Of a stretch of 64,000 nt of DNA, positions 9,592 through 18,141 are shown one piece after another. Every line of letters begins with the position of its first letter. The stretch's first letter is position 1. The translations under genes were made by a program, and so were the position numbers. The notes under the pieces are model-generated. The model searched no databases. It was not told the origin of the DNA and worked only from the letters and a program-made list of their open reading frames with translations. The DNA is from Nocardia stercoris. Lineage in GTDB: Bacteria > Actinomycetota > Actinomycetes > Mycobacteriales > Mycobacteriaceae. The DNA is taken from assembly GCF_003696265.1 (NCBI RefSeq), contig NZ_RFFH01000004.1:372001-436000 (forward strand), read 5' to 3'.

Positions 9592-10182
9592 TCAGATCCG
9601 AGCGTCGAGGATGCCGTCGGCCAGGCCGTAGTCGATCGCCGCCCGCGCGGTGAAGACCCGGTCCCGATCGGTGTCGTGGCGCAGTGTTTCGACGGTCTGT
9701 CCGGTGTGCCGGGCCAGGATCGATTCGATGTCGGAACGCATCCGGACCAGTTCCTCGGCCTGCAGGATCAGGTCGGGAATCGTGCCCTGACCGCGCGCCG
9801 CCGGCTGGTGCAGGACGACCCTTGCGTGCGGTAGCAGGGCGCGATGGCCGGGCGCGCCACCGGCCAGCAGCACCGCGCCGACCGCGAGCGCCTGTCCGAC
9901 ACAGGTGGTGTGCACGGGCGCCTTGACGAACTGCATGGTGTCGTAGACCGCGAGCATCGCGGGCAGTTCACCGCCCTCGCAGTTGATGTACAGGTTGATC
10001 TCCCGGTCGGGGTTGTCCGATTCCAGGTGCAGCAGTTGGGCGATGAGCGCGTTGGCCACCCCGGAGTCGATCGGGGTGCCCAGGTAGACGATCCGCTCGC
10101 TCAGCAGATGGGAGTAGATGTCGGTGATGCGTTCGCCGCGGGGATCGCGGGTGACGACGTTGGGAATCGTGTAGCTGCTCAT
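9592..10182 (-). CDS. ClpP paralogue lacking the catalytic serine (ClpP4-like, probably inactive)
   Basis: A 196-residue ClpP-fold subunit. Aligned with ClpP2 of this window (CLGQAASAAAVLL), the matching stretch [13 protein letters not shown] carries Ala100 where the nucleophile Ser should be; the codon is GCG at 9883-9885. His125 and Asp174 of the triad are kept. The oxyanion segment reads INCEGG instead of INSPGG. It cannot be an active serine peptidase alone and is probably a structural or adaptor-binding ring subunit paired with the upstream active ClpP. Its ATG overlaps the upstream stop (ATGA, 10179-10182). The reading frame is intact and ordinary in composition, so it is not a decaying gene. 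Confidence 0.88.
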   Translation of the reverse strand: MSSYTIPNVVTRDPRGERITDIYSHLLSERIVYLGTPIDSGVANALIAQLLHLESDNPDREINLYINCEGGELPAMLAVYDTMQFVKAPVHTTCVGQALAVGAVLLAGGAPGHRALLPHARVVLHQPAARGQGTIPDLILQAEELVRMRSDIESILARHTGQTVETLRHDTDRDRVFTARAAIDYGLADGILDARI

Positions 10183-10778
10183 CGGATTCCCGCCTTGTGG
10201 CGGCGCGGGACGACGGCGTCGAACGATTCGACGATGCCGTCGATGAACCCGTAGTCCCGGGCTTGCGCGGCGGTGAACCAGCGGTCGTGCAGCGAATCCT
10301 CGTAGATCCGGTCGAACGGCTGGCCGGTGTCGGCGGCGATCAGGCCGATCACGGTGTCGACGGTGTAGCGCAGATCGTCGGCCTGCACCTCCACCTCGAC
10401 CGCACTGCCACCGATCCCGGCGGAACCCTGGTGCATGAGGATGCGGGCGTGCGGCAGGGCGAACCGCCGCCCGGGCGTGCCCGATGACAGCAGGAATTGG
10501 CCTGCGCTGCATGCCAATCCGAGTGCCAGCGTGGACACCTCGCAGGGCACCAGGCGCATCACGTCGCGGATGGCGAGCATCGCGGGCACCGAACCACCGG
10601 GCGAGTGGATCCACAGCGCGATACCCGCCTCGGCGTCCTCGGCGGCCAGGGTCAGCATCTGGGTCATCAGCAGGGTGCCGTTGTCGTCGTCCAGCGGGCC
10701 CTGCAGGACCAGGACGCGGCGGGTCAGCAGTTGTTCGCGGGCCCGCCAGGAGAAACTCGGGATCTTGTCGTCAGCCAT
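10179..10778 (-). CDS. clpP: ClpP paralogue with complete catalytic triad (ClpP3-like)
   Basis: An ATP-dependent Clp protease proteolytic subunit of 199 residues. The triad is complete: Ser91 in GLACSAGQF, His116 in ARILMHQGS and Asp165 in LHDRWF. Cys90 replaces the usual Ala before the Ser. It is the first gene of a two-gene operon with the serine-less paralogue. It is clearly distinct from clpP1 and clpP2 further along, so the genome has at least four clpP genes. The start at 10778 has no strong ribosome site. A PopR-like dyad and a ClgR-like 10-mer lie 41-68 bases upstream. Confidence 0.92.
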   Translation of the reverse strand: MADDKIPSFSWRAREQLLTRRVLVLQGPLDDDNGTLLMTQMLTLAAEDAEAGIALWIHSPGGSVPAMLAIRDVMRLVPCEVSTLALGLACSAGQFLLSSGTPGRRFALPHARILMHQGSAGIGGSAVEVEVQADDLRYTVDTVIGLIAADTGQPFDRIYEDSLHDRWFTAAQARDYGFIDGIVESFDAVVPRRHKAGIR

Positions 10779-10818
10779 GCCTTAACGGTGCCGCAATGGC
10801 GGGCGGATGCGCGCCCGA

Positions 10819-10835
10819 TGCTGCTGTCGGCAGAT
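10819..10835 (-). promoter_or_regulatory. Candidate PopR-type operator upstream of the accessory clpP operon
   Basis: On the minus strand this reads ATCTGCC-GAC-AGCAGCA, an imperfect dyad matching 11 of 14 informative bases of the PopR box as I recall it. The core at 10820-10834 matches the box at 9122-9136 in 12 of 15 bases and ends 41 bases before the ATG at 10778, versus 42 bases for the regulator gene. Confidence 0.6.
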
Positions 10836-10836
10836 C

Positions 10837-10846
10837 CGCTCTGAGC
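10837..10846. promoter_or_regulatory. ClgR-like core 10-mer shared with the clpP1 promoter region
   Basis: CGCTCTGAGC here is identical to the core of the dyad at 31029-31046 upstream of clpP1. It directly abuts the PopR-type box. It may be a second activator site, but only half of the ClgR dyad is preserved here. Confidence 0.35.
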
Positions 10847-10907
10847 AGCGGGATTACGGCCGGATAGTGGCCCGCACCGCGTACTGCGATGCGGGCCACC
10901 GGGTTCG

Positions 10908-13499
10908 TCAGCTCGCGTCGAAGGCCCGGGCGCGCAGCGAACGCTGGATTCCGGCCTTGCCCTCGATCACCAGGCGGCGCAGGGCCGGCGGGTGGTCCTC
11001 GCCGAGGAACTTGTCGGCCAGGGCCACCGCCTCCTCGGTGATCGCCCAGTGCGGGTAGAGGCCGACCACGACGGTCTGGGCGACCTCGCTGGAACGGCGT
11101 TCCCAGACCGCGGGGATCTCGGCGAAGTACCGCTCGGCGTAGGGCGCCACCAGCTCGTCCTGGCCGACCGGCGCGAAGCCGGCCACGATGGCGCGGGTGG
11201 TGATGTTGGCGACGGTGTCGTCGGACATCACTGTGGCCCAAGCCTTCTCCTTCACCCCGGCCTGCGGGCGCATGGTGGCGGCGGTGGCGGCCTGGCGGCG
11301 GCCGGCGGCGGTGTGGTCGCGCTCCAGCTCGCGGTCGATGCGCGGGGTGGCCGGGCTCTCGGCGTCGATCTCGCCGGCCGCGGCCAGCGCCTGCAGGATT
11401 CGCCAGCGCAGGTCGGTGTCGACGGTCAGGCCGTGCAGCCCGGTGTTGTCGACGTTGCCGTCCAGCAGCGCGGTCAGCACCTCCAGGTGGGTGGCCGACA
11501 GCGGCACCGCGGTCAGGGCGTTGACGAACGCCAGCTGGTGGTCGGATCCGGCGGCGGCCTCGCGGGCCAGTACCAGGAGCCGGTCGGCGAAGGCCGGCCA
11601 GCCGGTGCTCTTCGCCCACTCCGGGTCGGCGTAACTGCCGAGCGCGGTGTTCGCCTGCATCAGAAGCCGTTGCACCACACCGATTTCGGTCTCGGCGCCG
11701 ACGCCGCGCTGCACCAGCGCCACGAAGTCGCGGGCCTTCATCTCGGCCTGGCGGGTCATCTCCCAGGCCGCCGACCAGCACAGGGTCCGGGGGAGCGATT
11801 CGGAGATGTCGGCGATCCGCTCGGACACCGTCGCCAGCGACTGCGGGTCCAGGCGGACCGCGCAGTAGGTGAGGTCGTCGTCGTTGATCAGGACCAGCGC
11901 ACCGCGCTCGACGCCGACCAGCTCCGGAACCTCGGTGCGCGGCGCAGCTTCCAGGTCGAGCTCGACACGCTTGGTGCGCACCAGCTTTCCGTCCTGGTCG
12001 GAGTACACGCCGATCGCGAGCCGGTGCACGCGGAACTCGCCGGCACCGGGCTCGGCGCCCTCCTGTACGACCGCGAACCGGGTGAACCTGCCCTCGGCGT
12101 CCACCTCGAAGTCCGGGCGCAGCGTGTTGAGACCGGTGGTCTTGAGCCACTGCGCACCCCAGCCGGAAAGGTCACGGCCGGAAGCCTTTTCGAGCGCGCC
12201 CACCAGGTCGTCGAAGGTGGCGTTGCCGTAGGCGTGGGTGGCGAAGTAGTCGCGCAGGCCGGCCAGGAACGGTTCCAGGCCGACGTAGGCGACCAGCTGC
12301 TTGAGTACCGAAGCGCCCTTGGCGTAGGTGATCCCGTCGAAGTTCACCTCGACGGCGGCCAGGTCCGGGATGTCGGCGGCGATCGGGTGGGTGGAGGGCA
12401 ACTGGTCCTGGCGGTACGCCCAGGACTTCTCCACGTTCGCGAAAGTGGTCCAGGCGCTGGTGTATTCGGTGGCGTCGACCTGGCACAGCACCGAGGCGAA
12501 GGTCGCGAACGACTCGTTCAGCCACAGGTCGTCCCACCACTTCATGGTGACCAGGTCACCGAACCACATGTGCGCCATCTCGTGCAGCACCGTCTCGCAG
12601 CGCCGCTCGTAGGAGGCCCGGGTCACCTTGGACCGGAACACGTAGTCCTCGAGGAAGGTGACCGCGCCCGCGTTCTCCATGGCGCCCGCGTTGAACTCCG
12701 GCACGAACAGCTGGTCGTACTTGCCGAACGCGTACGGCACCCCGAAATTGCGGTGGTAGAAGCCGAAACCCTGCTTGGTCTCGGTGAAAAGCCGTTCGCT
12801 GTCCATGAATTCGGCCAGCGAGGCGCGGCAGTAGATGCCCAGCGGGATGTCGCCGTGCCCGTCGCTGAAAGTGTCGGTCCACTTCGCGTACGGGCCGGCG
12901 ATCAGCGCGACCAGATAGGTGCTCATCCGTGGCGTGGTGGCGAAGGTGTGCTCGACCACGGTGCCCACCGTGCGCGTGGCGGCCGTCGCGCCGTTGGAGA
13001 TGACCTCCCAGTCCGCCGGCGCGGTCACCACGATGTCGTAGGTGGCCTTGAGGTCGGGCTGGTCGAAGCAGGCGAACATCTGCTTGGCGTCTGCGGTCTC
13101 GAACTGCGAGTACAGGTAGACCTTGTTGTCGGTCGGGTCGACGAAACGGTGCAGGCCCTCACCGGTGTTGGAGTAGCGGCAGTCGGCCTCCACCACCAGC
13201 ACGTTGTGTTCGGCCAGGTCGGTGAGCGTGAGCCCCTTGGACTCGTCGTACTCGCTCACGTCCAGCGCGGTGCCGTTCAGGGTTGCCGACCGTACTCCCG
13301 CGGCCACGATGTCGACGAACGTCTGCGCTCCCGGCTGCGCCGTGAACGTGACCGTCGACCGCGAGTGGAACGTCGCACCGGATTCGCCGCCCGGGCTGGT
13401 CGGCTGACCGGTCAGATCGAGCTGGATGTGGTAGTTCTCCACCGCCACGGTCGCGGCGCGTTCGACCGCTTGCTCACGGGTGAGATTCGGTGCGGACAA
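10908..13499 (-). CDS. pepN: Aminopeptidase N, M1 family zinc metallopeptidase
   Basis: The enzyme removes N-terminal residues from peptides in the cytoplasm and finishes protein degradation after Clp and proteasome action. It has the exopeptidase motif GAMEN (272-276), the zinc site HEMAH (306-310) with third ligand E329 in WLNESFA, and the large C-terminal ERAP1-like helical domain. Length is 863 residues, as in actinobacterial PepN. The start is TTG at 13499: AAGGAG lies 6 bases upstream, whereas the in-frame ATG at 13529 has no such site. It is divergent from purC across 249 bases and is the counterpart of Rv2467. Confidence 0.94.
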   Translation of the reverse strand: MSAPNLTREQAVERAATVAVENYHIQLDLTGQPTSPGGESGATFHSRSTVTFTAQPGAQTFVDIVAAGVRSATLNGTALDVSEYDESKGLTLTDLAEHNVLVVEADCRYSNTGEGLHRFVDPTDNKVYLYSQFETADAKQMFACFDQPDLKATYDIVVTAPADWEVISNGATAATRTVGTVVEHTFATTPRMSTYLVALIAGPYAKWTDTFSDGHGDIPLGIYCRASLAEFMDSERLFTETKQGFGFYHRNFGVPYAFGKYDQLFVPEFNAGAMENAGAVTFLEDYVFRSKVTRASYERRCETVLHEMAHMWFGDLVTMKWWDDLWLNESFATFASVLCQVDATEYTSAWTTFANVEKSWAYRQDQLPSTHPIAADIPDLAAVEVNFDGITYAKGASVLKQLVAYVGLEPFLAGLRDYFATHAYGNATFDDLVGALEKASGRDLSGWGAQWLKTTGLNTLRPDFEVDAEGRFTRFAVVQEGAEPGAGEFRVHRLAIGVYSDQDGKLVRTKRVELDLEAAPRTEVPELVGVERGALVLINDDDLTYCAVRLDPQSLATVSERIADISESLPRTLCWSAAWEMTRQAEMKARDFVALVQRGVGAETEIGVVQRLLMQANTALGSYADPEWAKSTGWPAFADRLLVLAREAAAGSDHQLAFVNALTAVPLSATHLEVLTALLDGNVDNTGLHGLTVDTDLRWRILQALAAAGEIDAESPATPRIDRELERDHTAAGRRQAATAATMRPQAGVKEKAWATVMSDDTVANITTRAIVAGFAPVGQDELVAPYAERYFAEIPAVWERRSSEVAQTVVVGLYPHWAITEEAVALADKFLGEDHPPALRRLVIEGKAGIQRSLRARAFDAS

Positions 13500-13748
13500 A
13501 GGAAACTCCTTCGCTGGTCGGGAGAGCATTGCCGGGATTCGCGCCCAGGGAGCATGCGACGCGAACCGCTCGACGCGGCGGGGCTACCCGCCGTTGCCCA
13601 GCATGCCACGGGGTGCGGTGGCGCCGCCGTCGTTGCCGGGCAAGTCGGGCACGATGCGGGGCGGGGAGCGTCCTCGGCGGACGGTAGGGTTGCCAGGTGG
13701 TGGCCGACGGCTTGCCGCCAGGACCGGCTACGGGCGCAGGAGGAGAAG

Positions 13749-14573
13749 TTGAAGCACATCCACGCGGGCAAGGTACGTGACCTCTACGAGGACGGCGACA
13801 CATTGATCCTGGTCGCCTCCGATCGGGTCTCGGTGTACGACGTGGTGCTGCCGACGCCGATCCCGGACAAGGGCGCGCTACTCACCCAGCTGTCGAACTG
13901 GTGGTTCGGCTATTTCGCCGATGTGCCGAACCATCTGGTGTCGACCACCGATGTGCCAGCCGAGTTCGCGGGCCGCGCGGTCCGGGTGAAGCCGCTGAAG
14001 ATGGTGCAGGTCGAGTGCATCGCCCGCGGTTATCTGACCGGTTCGGGGCTCAAGGAGTACCAGGCGACCGGCGCGGTGTCGGGGATCGCGTTGCCGCCGG
14101 GCCTGCGTGAGGGCGACAAGCTGCCCGAGCCGATCTTCACGCCGACCACCAAGGCGTCGGAGGGCCACGACGAGGCGATCACCTTCGACGATGTGGTGAA
14201 CCAGGAGGGCCGTGAGGTCGCCGAGCGGCTGCGCGCGCTGACCCTCGACCTGTACACCCGCGGCGCGGCCTACGCCGCCGACCGCGGCGTGATCATCGCC
14301 GACACCAAGGTCGAATTCGGTTGGGACGGTGACGTTCTCACCCTCGGCGACGAGGTGCTCACCTCCGACTCGTCGCGCTACTGGCCCGCCGCCGAATACG
14401 AGCCCGGCCGCGTACAGCGCTCCTTCGACAAGCAGTTCGTCCGCGACTGGGCGACCTCCACCGGCTGGGACAAGGAGCCCCCGGGCCCGGAGATCCCCGC
14501 CGACATCGTGGCCGCCACCCGCGCCAAGTACGCCGAGGCCTACGAATTGATCACCGGCACCGCCTGGTCCTGA
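13749..14573 (+). CDS. purC: Phosphoribosylaminoimidazole-succinocarboxamide synthase
   Basis: The enzyme joins CAIR and aspartate with ATP to give SAICAR in de novo purine synthesis. The 274-residue protein has the family signatures GKVRDLY, VASDRVSVYD, VECIARGYLTGSG, ADTKVEFG and DEVLTSDSSRYWP. The TTG at 13749 is preceded by AGGAGG at 13738-13743, five bases away, which decides the start. The protein begins almost directly with the conserved core, so it is slightly shorter at the N-terminus than other bacterial PurC. In M. tuberculosis purC lies elsewhere (Rv0780), so its place here differs. Confidence 0.95.
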   Translation: MKHIHAGKVRDLYEDGDTLILVASDRVSVYDVVLPTPIPDKGALLTQLSNWWFGYFADVPNHLVSTTDVPAEFAGRAVRVKPLKMVQVECIARGYLTGSGLKEYQATGAVSGIALPPGLREGDKLPEPIFTPTTKASEGHDEAITFDDVVNQEGREVAERLRALTLDLYTRGAAYAADRGVIIADTKVEFGWDGDVLTLGDEVLTSDSSRYWPAAEYEPGRVQRSFDKQFVRDWATSTGWDKEPPGPEIPADIVAATRAKYAEAYELITGTAWS

Positions 14574-14966
14574 TCAGCTCTGCTGCTTCAGCTTTCGCCA
14601 GCCGCCGGCGCGATTGTTCGCGATGATGTGGCGGAACATCTCGGTCAGGGCCGGGGCGTTCAGGGGAGCGTCTCGGTAGACCGCGACCGTGCGGCCGGTC
14701 TTGTTGTCGTGGCCGCCGGTGAGGATGCCGGCCGGATCGGGCACGGTGGGGTCGTAGAGGAACACGTTCACGTGGTCGCGGGTGGCCAGCAGCGCGCAGA
14801 TATTGCCCTGCAGCACGAAATACGGCTGCACGGTGCGTTTGATCGTCTCGGTGACCTCGGGGTCGGCGGCGTGCACGAGATCACGGACCTGCTGACAGAT
14901 CTCCTGTTGCCAGTCGGGAAGCGCGTCGATGTAGTCGTCCACGCGGGGATCGGTGGGGTAGGTCAC
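14574..14966 (-). CDS. DUF1801 (YdhG-like) domain protein
   Basis: A 130-residue soluble protein with the DUF1801 pattern: the N-terminal YIDALPDWQQEICQQVRDLV helix and a central TVQPYFVLQGNICALLATRDHVNVFLY-type sheet. The function is unknown, though the family has an iron-chaperone-like fold. The GTG start at 14966 overlaps the sigma-factor stop (GTGA), making it the third gene of a DGPF, sigma factor, DUF1801 operon. Its last base abuts the purC stop on the other strand. Confidence 0.82.
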   Translation of the reverse strand: MTYPTDPRVDDYIDALPDWQQEICQQVRDLVHAADPEVTETIKRTVQPYFVLQGNICALLATRDHVNVFLYDPTVPDPAGILTGGHDNKTGRTVAVYRDAPLNAPALTEMFRHIIANNRAGGWRKLKQQS

Positions 14967-16276
14967 GGCGTCTCCTCATCCGGTGGCGTGGTGCGCAGCA
15001 GGGCCGCGCGCAGGGTCAGGTAATCGTGTTCCGGGGTGCTGGTGGTGGCGCGGGCCGCGGCCAGGTAGCAGTCGACGGCCGCGGCGCGGTCACCCGCCAT
15101 CTCGTGCAGGTGGCCGCGGACCGCGTGCAAGCGGTGGTGGCCGGACAGGGCGGCCTCCAGCGGCTCGGTCCGGGCCAGGCCGGCGGCGGGACCGTGCACC
15201 ATCGCCGCCGCGACCGCCTGGTTCAAGGTGACCATCGGATTGGGTGTCAGCTCCGCCAGCCGGTCGTAGAGCGCGAGGATCCGTTCCCAGTCGGTGTCCT
15301 CGGCTTGCCGGGCCTGGGCGTGCACGGCGGCGATCGCGGCCTGGATCCGGTAGGGACCGGTCAGGCCGTGGCCGATCGCGCCGGTGGCGTGCCGGATACC
15401 CTCGAGGATGCGCCGGCGGTCCCAGCGGGTGCGGTCCTGTTCGGCCAGCGGGATCAGTTCGCCGTTCGGCCCGGTGCGCGCGGGGCGGCGCGCGTCGGTG
15501 AGCAGCATGATCGCCAGCAGCGCGGTCACCTCCGGATCTGTGGGCAGTAGCCGGTGGACCAGGCGGGTCAGCCGGATCGCCTCGGCGGCCAGGTCGGCCC
15601 GGTCGAGTTGTGTTCCGGCGCTGGAAGTGTGGCCCTCGGTGAACATCAGATACAGCACGCGCAGCACCGGGGCCAGCCGGGTTTCCCAGTCGGGGGTCGA
15701 ATCGTTAAGCGCGGCAGCTGAATCCGTGGCCTCGTGCTGATTGCCGTCCACGGAATCCGGCGGCGGCGCGAACGGGCGGTCGAACCCGCTGAGTTGTTTC
15801 TTGGCCCGGGAAATACGTTGCGCCATGGTCGATTCGGGGACCAGAAAGGCGCGGGCGATATCGCCGGTCGTCAGGCCGCCGACCGCACGCAGGGTCAGGG
15901 CGATCGCACTCGCGGGCGGCAGCGCCGGGTGGCAGCAGAGGAAGAACAGGGCGAGCGTGTCGTCGTGACTGTCGGTCTCGGCGTCGGCCGGCGGGGCAGG
16001 CTCCGGATCGGCGACGGTGGATTCTCTTGCCCGCCGGGAGATTTCGGATCGGATCGCGTCGGTCAGCCGCCGCTGGGCGACGTGGACCAGCCAGGCCCGC
16101 GGGTTGTCCGGCAGCCCCGACTCCGGCCATTGCAGCGCGGCCGCCAGCAGGGCCTCCTGAACGGCATCCTCGGCGGCGTCGAAGTCGCCGCTGCGCCGGG
16201 CCAGGATGCCGACCACCTGCGGCGCCAGTTCCCGCAGCAGACAGTCGATTTCGGTCGGTATCGCGGTCGTGCTCAT
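14963..16276 (-). CDS. ECF sigma factor of the ECF42 type with C-terminal DUF6596/TPR-like extension
   Basis: A 437-residue RNA polymerase sigma factor. Sigma region 2 is near residues 15-80 (DFDAAEDAVQEALLAAALQWP) and region 4 near 130-165 (GGLTTGDIARAFLVPESTMAQRISRAKK). A long helical C-terminal domain follows, typical of ECF42 proteins, which lack a classical anti-sigma factor. Family studies place ECF42 genes beside DGPF proteins, as here. Its ATG overlaps the DGPF stop (ATGA at 16273-16276). The extension probably controls activity; the signal is unknown. Confidence 0.9.
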   Translation of the reverse strand: MSTTAIPTEIDCLLRELAPQVVGILARRSGDFDAAEDAVQEALLAAALQWPESGLPDNPRAWLVHVAQRRLTDAIRSEISRRARESTVADPEPAPPADAETDSHDDTLALFFLCCHPALPPASAIALTLRAVGGLTTGDIARAFLVPESTMAQRISRAKKQLSGFDRPFAPPPDSVDGNQHEATDSAAALNDSTPDWETRLAPVLRVLYLMFTEGHTSSAGTQLDRADLAAEAIRLTRLVHRLLPTDPEVTALLAIMLLTDARRPARTGPNGELIPLAEQDRTRWDRRRILEGIRHATGAIGHGLTGPYRIQAAIAAVHAQARQAEDTDWERILALYDRLAELTPNPMVTLNQAVAAAMVHGPAAGLARTEPLEAALSGHHRLHAVRGHLHEMAGDRAAAVDCYLAAARATTSTPEHDYLTLRAALLRTTPPDEETP

Positions 16277-16674
16277 GCGTCGGTGGCGGGCGCGCTCATC
16301 ACCGGGCGGACCTCGATGTACTCGCCGATCGGGCGGCCACCCGGCCCTGGGGCCGCCGAGGCGGTCGCCGCGATCTCCAGCGCGCGGTCGAGGCTGTCCA
16401 CATCCACGATCCAGTAGCCGGCCAGGAACTCCTTGGTCTCGGGGAACGGGCCGTCGGTCACCACCGGCGCCGACCGGCCGTCCGAGCTGACGATCCGGGC
16501 CTGCGACGGATCGGCCAGACCCTGCGCGTCGACGAGTTCACCCGAACCGGCCAGCTGGGCGCCCAGCGTGCGCTGGAACTCGATGTGGGCCCGGAACTCT
16601 TCGGGAGACCACTCGGTGATCGGGGTGTCGCAGTACGCGGCGGGGGTGTAGGTCTTGAGCAGCATGTACTTCAT
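16273..16674 (-). CDS. DGPF (YCII-related) protein, ECF42 partner
   Basis: A 133-residue protein of the YCII/DGPF family. The name motif is visible as TDGPFPETKEFLAGYW, and the N-terminus MKYMLLKTYT is typical. The function is unknown; homologues are the main targets of ECF42 sigma factors. The ATG at 16674 has AGGAG seven bases upstream. It leads the operon with the sigma factor and the DUF1801 gene, and an ECF42-like promoter lies about 50 bases upstream. Confidence 0.9.
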   Translation of the reverse strand: MKYMLLKTYTPAAYCDTPITEWSPEEFRAHIEFQRTLGAQLAGSGELVDAQGLADPSQARIVSSDGRSAPVVTDGPFPETKEFLAGYWIVDVDSLDRALEIAATASAAPGPGGRPIGEYIEVRPVMSAPATDA

Positions 16675-16723
16675 CGCAGAACTCCTGTGGACGACGGGCG
16701 CCGGTGTGACGCCGCGTAACCGA

Positions 16724-16750
16724 GTCGGCGCCGGGCGAGCGAATTCGACC
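16724..16750 (-). promoter_or_regulatory. Candidate ECF42-type promoter of the DGPF-sigma operon
   Basis: On the minus strand GGTCGA (16750-16745) is followed by 17 bases and CGAC (16727-16724). The published ECF42 consensus, as I know it, is TGTCGA at -35 and CGA/TC at -10, so five of six bases and the whole -10 element agree. The expected start near 16717 leaves a leader of about 43 bases with an AGGAG site. This predicts autoregulation. Confidence 0.6.
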
Positions 16751-16862
16751 TGTCTTCGCGCGATTTCGCTGTGAGCAGCATCACGGTTGCTCACCGTAGC
16801 CCGGACCGTCACGAAATCCCACCGCTCATTAACGGCGTAGCTGCGGAACGGCACGGTTCGGG

Positions 16863-18083
16863 TCAGAGCGGCAGATTCGTGTTCTCCAGCCGTTCCGGGT
16901 CGACCGGTTCACCGGTGGTGATCAGTTCCTTGATCCGGTCGGTGACGTCCCAGACGTTGACGTTCATGCCGGCCCGGACCCGCCGCTGCGGATCCAGCCA
17001 GAAAGCCACGAACTCGCGCGCCCCGACATCGCCGCGGACCACCACGGTGGCGTCGGCGCCGGGCGCGACATAGCCCGTGTACTCCATGCCCAGGTCGTAC
17101 TGGTCGGTGAAGAAGTAGGGCAGCCGGTCGTATACGGCCGGTCGGCCGAGCATGGTCTGTGCCGCCACCGCGGGCTGGTTCAGCGCATTCGCCCAGTGCT
17201 CGACCCGGATACGGGCGCCGAGCAGCGGATGTTCGGCAGCCGCGATATCGCCGACCGCGACGATGTCCGGGTCGTCGGTGGCCAGCGACGCGTCGACCAG
17301 CACCCCGTTGCCCACGGCCAGGCCCGCGTCGGCGGCGAGTTCCACGTTCGGTGCCGCGCCGACCGCCACCAGCACCGCGTCCGCGGCGATCACCTCCCCG
17401 TCGGACAGCTGGACTCCGGTCGCCAGATCGTCGGCGGTCACGATCTCGGCCACCGAGGTGCCGCAGCGCAGCACCACGCCGTGGTCGCGATGCAGGTCGG
17501 CGAACACCTCACCCATCCGGAAGCCCAGGATCGACTCCAATGGCACCGGCTGGGTCTCCAGCATGGTCACGCCCACCCCGGCGATCCGGGCGGCGGCGGC
17601 GACCTCCAGGCCGATCCAGCCCGCGCCGACGATCACCAGCCGTTCCACGACCCCGAAGATCTCCCGCAGGGTGTCGGAGTCGGCGAGGGTGCGCAGGGTG
17701 TGCACGCGCTCGGCGTAGGCACCGGGAATCGGCAGGGTGCGCGGCCGGGCGCCGGTGGCCAGCGCCAGCTTGGCGTACGACACGGTCGAACCGTCGCTCA
17801 ACGCCACCGACTTCGCCGCCCGGTCGATCCGCTCGACGACGGTGCCCAGCCGCAGCGTCACGTCGTGTTCGCGGTACCAGTCGCCGGACAGCGGCGTGAA
17901 GTCGGTGAGGCCCTCCTTGCCGAGCAGGTGGCCCTTCGACAGCGGCGGCCGTTCGTAGGGAAGTAGCTCCTCGGCGCCGACGATCGTGATCGGTCCGGCG
18001 AAGTCGTTGTCCCGCAAGGCTTCTGCGATCTTCGCGGCGGCCAGGCCACCGCCTGCGACGACGAATCCGGGTTCTGTGCTCAT
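16863..18083 (-). CDS. FAD-dependent NAD(P)H:ferredoxin/rubredoxin-type reductase
   Basis: A 406-residue flavoprotein of the pyridine nucleotide-disulphide oxidoreductase fold. An N-terminal FAD site starts at VVAGGGLAAAKIAEAL (8-23), the NAD(P) site is VIVGAGWIGLEVAAAA (about 150-165), and the FAD-contact VAVGDIAAAEHP lies further on. A C-terminal reductase domain resembles those of ferredoxin reductases serving P450 or dioxygenase systems. No ferredoxin or oxygenase gene is adjacent, so the partner is unknown. The ATG at 18083 has GGAGG seven bases upstream. It is divergent from the CPWC reductase gene. Confidence 0.86.
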   Translation of the reverse strand: MSTEPGFVVAGGGLAAAKIAEALRDNDFAGPITIVGAEELLPYERPPLSKGHLLGKEGLTDFTPLSGDWYREHDVTLRLGTVVERIDRAAKSVALSDGSTVSYAKLALATGARPRTLPIPGAYAERVHTLRTLADSDTLREIFGVVERLVIVGAGWIGLEVAAAARIAGVGVTMLETQPVPLESILGFRMGEVFADLHRDHGVVLRCGTSVAEIVTADDLATGVQLSDGEVIAADAVLVAVGAAPNVELAADAGLAVGNGVLVDASLATDDPDIVAVGDIAAAEHPLLGARIRVEHWANALNQPAVAAQTMLGRPAVYDRLPYFFTDQYDLGMEYTGYVAPGADATVVVRGDVGAREFVAFWLDPQRRVRAGMNVNVWDVTDRIKELITTGEPVDPERLENTNLPL

Positions 18084-18141
18084 AACCGAACCTCCTGCCG
18101 AGGACCGCCATGATGACCATTTCGAGGCTACTTGGGTCGCC

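Noticed and set aside
10992..13748. Very long plus-strand frame opposite pepN that runs into purC
   Set aside because: It is an antisense shadow of the pepN codons in GC-rich DNA. Only the last 274 codons, after AGGAGG and TTG 13749, have purC similarity.
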